Source of the DNA: an uncultured Acidimicrobiales bacterium
GTDB taxonomy: Bacteria > Actinomycetota > Acidimicrobiia > Acidimicrobiales > SHLQ01
Length of the DNA stretch: 38,681 nt
Reading direction: 5' to 3'
NCBI GenBank assembly: GCA_938038815.1
Contig: CALHTF010000029.1
Coordinates: 1-38,681, forward strand
Shown: in pieces, positions 36,205-38,681 of the stretch
Layout: each line of letters begins with the position of its first letter
Numbering within the stretch: the first letter of the stretch is position 1
Program-made: the position numbers and the translations under genes
Notes under the pieces: model-generated
Told to the model about the DNA's origin: nothing
Databases searched by the model: none
The model's input: the letters and a program-made list of their open reading frames with translations, nothing else

Positions 36205-37098
36205 ATGCCTCTGCTCGAACCGCCCGCCACCGTGTCGCGGATCGTGTACATGGGCACTCCGGCGATGGCGGTGCCGCCGCTCGTTGCCCTGCACGAAGCG
36301 GGGTTTGAGATCGTCCTTGTCGTGTCGGGCCCCGATCGGCGACGGGGCAGGGGCAAAGACCTCAGCCCGAGTCCGGTGAAGGCCAAGGCGCTCGAGCTTG
36401 GTCTCACCGTGACCGGCCAAGTCGACGATGTCCTCAGTGTCGACGCCGACCTGGGCGTCGTGGTTGCGTTCGGACAACTCATCAAGCCCCACTTATTGAG
36501 CGAGCTGGCGATGGTCAACCTGCATTTCTCGTTGTTGCCTCGGTGGCGCGGTGCGGCTCCGGTCGAACGGGCAATTCTCGCCGGCGACGCGGTGACCGGG
36601 GTCGACGTTATGCAACTGGCGGAGGGCCTCGACACGGGCGACATCTACTCCGAGGTCGAGCTGACAATCGGCGACTCCGAAACCGCCGACGAACTTCGAG
36701 AGCGGTTAGTCGTGGCCGGATCGAAGCTTCTCGTCGAGACCCTTCAGGCGGGCCTTGGTGTGGGACGACCCCAAGAGGGCGACCCGGTGTACGCCAAGAA
36801 GATCTTCGCTGATGATCTTGAACTCGACTGGTCCCGGCCAGCGATCGAACTGTTGCGGATTATTCGGATCGGCAATGCGTGGACGACCTTTCGCGGCAAG
36901 CGGTTCAAGATTTGGCAGGCCGCGTTCAGTAGCGATGGAGGTTCGCTGGCCCCCGGGCAGATCGGCGGCACCCGGGTTGGTACCGGCGACGGCGTGATCG
37001 AGTGTCAGGTCGTGCAACCCGAAGGTAAAGCTCGCCAAGACGCCGAGGCATGGCGTAACGGTGCTCAGCCGACCTCCGACGAAACCATGGGCTCGTGA
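36205..37098 (+). CDS. fmt: Methionyl-tRNA formyltransferase
   Basis: Formylates Met-tRNA(fMet) using 10-formyl-THF. 297 aa, a little shorter than the usual ~310-315. N-terminal Rossmann domain with RIVYMGTPAMAVPPLVAL, folate/catalytic NLHFSLLPRWRGAAPVERAI (Asn105, His107, SLLP) and Asp143 in GLDTGDIY. C-terminal OB-like tRNA-binding domain from ~205 (LDWSRPAIELLRIIR, GNAWTTFRGKRFKIW). The stop overlaps the rsmB start (GTGA), so def-fmt-rsmB are one operon. Confidence 0.97.
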   Translation: MPLLEPPATVSRIVYMGTPAMAVPPLVALHEAGFEIVLVVSGPDRRRGRGKDLSPSPVKAKALELGLTVTGQVDDVLSVDADLGVVVAFGQLIKPHLLSELAMVNLHFSLLPRWRGAAPVERAILAGDAVTGVDVMQLAEGLDTGDIYSEVELTIGDSETADELRERLVVAGSKLLVETLQAGLGVGRPQEGDPVYAKKIFADDLELDWSRPAIELLRIIRIGNAWTTFRGKRFKIWQAAFSSDGGSLAPGQIGGTRVGTGDGVIECQVVQPEGKARQDAEAWRNGAQPTSDETMGS

Positions 37099-38255
37099 GC
37101 GGCAAGAAGCCCAACAAGGCAAAGCGGAAAGACAAGACGCCGAAGGGTCCGCTTTCGGCGCGGGAATTGGCACTCGAAGCGGTGGTGCGCATCGAACGTG
37201 ATGGTGCGTTTGCCAACCTGTTGGTTCCGTCGATGCTCGATAAGTCCGAGCTTGAAACTCGAGACCGTGGGTTCGTGACCGAGCTGGTGTACGGCTCGAC
37301 CCGAATGAAGCGGCCGTGCGACTACCTCTTTGACCGATTTATCGCCGATCCGCCGCCGGTTGAGGCCCGGGCCGCCCTGCGCCTTGGCGTCTACCAGTTG
37401 GTCTTCTTGGGCACGCCGCCCCACGCGGCGGTCAACGACACCGTGGGGGCAACGCCGCACAAGTATCGCGGGTTGGTCAATGCGGTTCTGCGCAAGGTCA
37501 TCGATGCGCCGGTTACCTACCCGACCGATGCCATCCGCTTGAGTTACCCCGACTGGCTGTACGACCAACTGGTCGACCAGTTCGGCACCGAGCAGGCCCA
37601 CGAGCTGATGGCTTCGATGAATCAGCCGGCCGCGGTCGTTGAGCGCGACGACGGGTATCGCCAAGACACGAGTAGTCAGATGGTCGCCTCGCTGCTTTCG
37701 GGCGACCGGATCGCCGATATTTGTGCTGCTCCAGGCGGAAAGTCGACCGCCATGGCTGGGTCTGCCGGTTTGGTCGCCGCGTCGGATCGTCGGATGAGCC
37801 GAGCCCGGCTCATCGAGTCGAACGTCGCCCGACTATCGCTCGACAACGTCACCACGGTGATCGCCGACGGTCGTCACCTGCCGTATCGCCCCGGCAGTTT
37901 CGATGCGGTGCTGGTCGACGCGCCGTGTACCGGCCTCGGTGCTCTTCGCCGTCGTGCCGATGCCCGCTGGCGGATCGGTGCCGACGACGCCGCCCGGTTG
38001 GCCGACCTGCAGGTCGAACTCATGCTGGCGGCTAGCGAGCTGGTGCGCGTCGGGGGAGAGGTGCTCTACAGCGTGTGCACCATCACCGACGCCGAGTCGT
38101 TGGGGGTGGCCGAACAGTTGGCGGTCGAGGCCCCCGAACTCGAACCGTTTACCGATTTCCCCGAAGGCTGGGAACCCCACGGTGTGGGCGCCCGCCTCCT
38201 CCCAGACGCAGAAAACGACGGCATGGCCGCCATCCGCTACCGCAAACGCAACTAA
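37095..38255 (+). CDS. rsmB: 16S rRNA (cytosine-967 C5) methyltransferase RsmB, short form
   Basis: Methylates C967 of 16S rRNA. 386 aa against ~430-450 in the family. The N-terminal NusB-like RNA-binding domain (~20-160) has ALEAVVRIERDGAFAN and HAAVNDTVG...GLVNAVLRK. The Rossmann MTase has IADICAAPGGKSTAMAG, VDAPCTGLGALRRRADARWR and the catalytic YSVCTIT. Between MNQPAAVVERDDG and RQDTSSQMVASLL, the usual ~45-50-residue segment starting RVN and ending in VQD appears to be missing, while the QDxSSQ motif remains. The frame is intact, so it is a natural shortening. Start GTG overlaps the fmt stop. Confidence 0.93.
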   Translation: MSGKKPNKAKRKDKTPKGPLSARELALEAVVRIERDGAFANLLVPSMLDKSELETRDRGFVTELVYGSTRMKRPCDYLFDRFIADPPPVEARAALRLGVYQLVFLGTPPHAAVNDTVGATPHKYRGLVNAVLRKVIDAPVTYPTDAIRLSYPDWLYDQLVDQFGTEQAHELMASMNQPAAVVERDDGYRQDTSSQMVASLLSGDRIADICAAPGGKSTAMAGSAGLVAASDRRMSRARLIESNVARLSLDNVTTVIADGRHLPYRPGSFDAVLVDAPCTGLGALRRRADARWRIGADDAARLADLQVELMLAASELVRVGGEVLYSVCTITDAESLGVAEQLAVEAPELEPFTDFPEGWEPHGVGARLLPDAENDGMAAIRYRKRN

Positions 38256-38297
38256 CCGAGGTCTCAATCGGAGTTCCAGCCTGCGCTGGGTGGCGGG

Positions 38298-38455
38298 CTT
38301 CGATCCTTACGGAGTTTCCGGTTCCGCTCCGCGTCGGTCTTCGGCCGCAAGCGGCCTTCGATCCTTACGGAGTTTCCGGTTCCGCTCCGCGTCGGTCTTC
38401 GGCCGCAACCGGCCTTCGATCCTTGCGGAGTTTCGGCCTCCGCTTCGCTCCGACC
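38298..38455. repeat. Three tandem copies of a 58-bp repeat
   Basis: Copies start at 38298, 38356 and 38414, each opening with CTTCGATCCTT. The first two are nearly identical over 58 bp; the third is shorter and diverged. A hairpin marks each junction: GGCCGC-AA-GCGGCC (38343-38356) after copy 1, and GGCCG-CAAC-CGGCC (38401-38414) after copy 2, where base changes keep the fold. REP-like in character. Confidence 0.8.
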
Positions 38456-38488
38456 AAAACATCCCGGATTCTGAGCTCGCAGAGGTCC

Positions 38489-38507
38489 CGAGTTGCGAAG
38501 CAACTCG
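38489..38507. other. Perfect 8-bp hairpin downstream of rsmB
   Basis: CGAGTTGC (38489-38496), loop GAA, GCAACTCG (38500-38507). No T-run follows on either strand, so Rho-independent termination is not indicated; could still be an mRNA end structure. Confidence 0.4.
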
Positions 38508-38544
38508 CTAAGGGCTTCGGCCGCCTTGGCGGTCGAAACCGACC

Positions 38545-38681
38545 GGCACTGGAGCCTGGCACTGGAGCCTGGCACTGGAGCCTGGCACTGGAGCCTGGCA
38601 CTGGAGCCTGGCACTGGAGCCTGGCACTGGAGCCTGGCACTGGAGCCTGGCACTGGAGCCTGGCACTGGAGCCTGGCACTG
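38545..38681. repeat. 13-bp tandem array (GGCACTGGAGCCT), at least 10.5 copies
   Basis: Ten complete identical copies plus 7 nt, running off the right edge, so the full copy number is unknown. The period is not a multiple of three and no start or ribosome-binding site leads in, so it is taken as non-coding. Perfect identity suggests recent expansion by slippage. Confidence 0.95.

Larger units (their letters stand above)
38256..38681. other. Non-coding, repeat-rich interval after rsmB
   Basis: No gene is supported in these 426 bp. The open frames here consist of repeat translations. It contains a 58-bp tandem repeat (38298-38455), a hairpin at 38489-38507, further short GC dyads, and a 13-bp tandem array from 38545 to the window edge. 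Confidence 0.7.

Noticed and set aside
38264-38679. Open frames through the 58-bp and 13-bp repeats
   Set aside because: They are translations of tandem repeats (13-residue periodicity from a 13-bp unit) with no ribosome-binding site.
38545-38681. CRISPR array
   Set aside because: The units are contiguous 13-mers without spacers, and there are no cas genes.

Overview
The window is a gene-dense, GC-rich (roughly 60-65 %) chromosomal segment from an actinomycete. The likely class is Acidimicrobiia (Ilumatobacter-like), which is an inference from gene content and order rather than from a marker-gene search. Supporting signs are an actinobacterial mIHF gene between pyrF and gmk, the order gmk-rpoZ-coaBC-metK-priA, a PriA without helicase motifs, the AMHTEMW form of CoaBC, frequent GTG/TTG starts, and several start codons placed directly behind a TANNNT box as in leaderless actinobacterial genes. 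I found no tRNA, rRNA, insertion sequence, prophage, CRISPR array or defence island.

Layout. 1-4.1 kb: class II fructose-bisphosphatase (minus strand, cut by the window edge), a zinc-ribbon protein, a J-domain protein overlapping an alpha/beta hydrolase, and a convergent membrane-anchored unknown. 4.2-17.6 kb: a long plus-strand housekeeping run of rarA, a small membrane protein, alaS, ruvX, mltG, aroE, a DUF4388/DPF-repeat protein, a type IV prepilin peptidase, aroB, an M24 peptidase, efp, nusB and a GNAT acetyltransferase. 17.7-26.9 kb: the pyrimidine operon pyrR-pyrB-pyrC-carA-carB-pyrD, then pyrF. This covers UMP synthesis except pyrE and the PyrK partner expected for a class 1B PyrD. 27-32.6 kb: mIHF, gmk, rpoZ, coaBC, metK, priA. 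32.7-38.3 kb: an unknown gene, a CDF metal transporter, a TrmH-like and an RsmC-like methyltransferase, then def-fmt-rsmB (formyl-methionine cycle plus rRNA methylation). 38.26-38.68 kb is non-coding: three 58-bp tandem repeats and a 13-bp tandem array that runs off the window.

I see no clearly new multi-gene system; nearly everything is conserved core. The most interesting signal is in the pyr operon leader. A well-matched PyrR-binding hairpin abuts the pyrR Shine-Dalgarno, and a textbook intrinsic terminator lies just inside the pyrR reading frame. This suggests that PyrR blocks translation and thereby exposes an intragenic terminator. Other points worth checking are overlapping divergent leaderless promoters between the rsmC-like gene and def, a priA frame with no normal start codon and a 9-bp hairpin in its N-terminal coding region, a roughly 300-bp low-GC patch inside coaBC, an RsmB with an apparent internal deletion, and a direct/inverted repeat operator candidate upstream of rarA.
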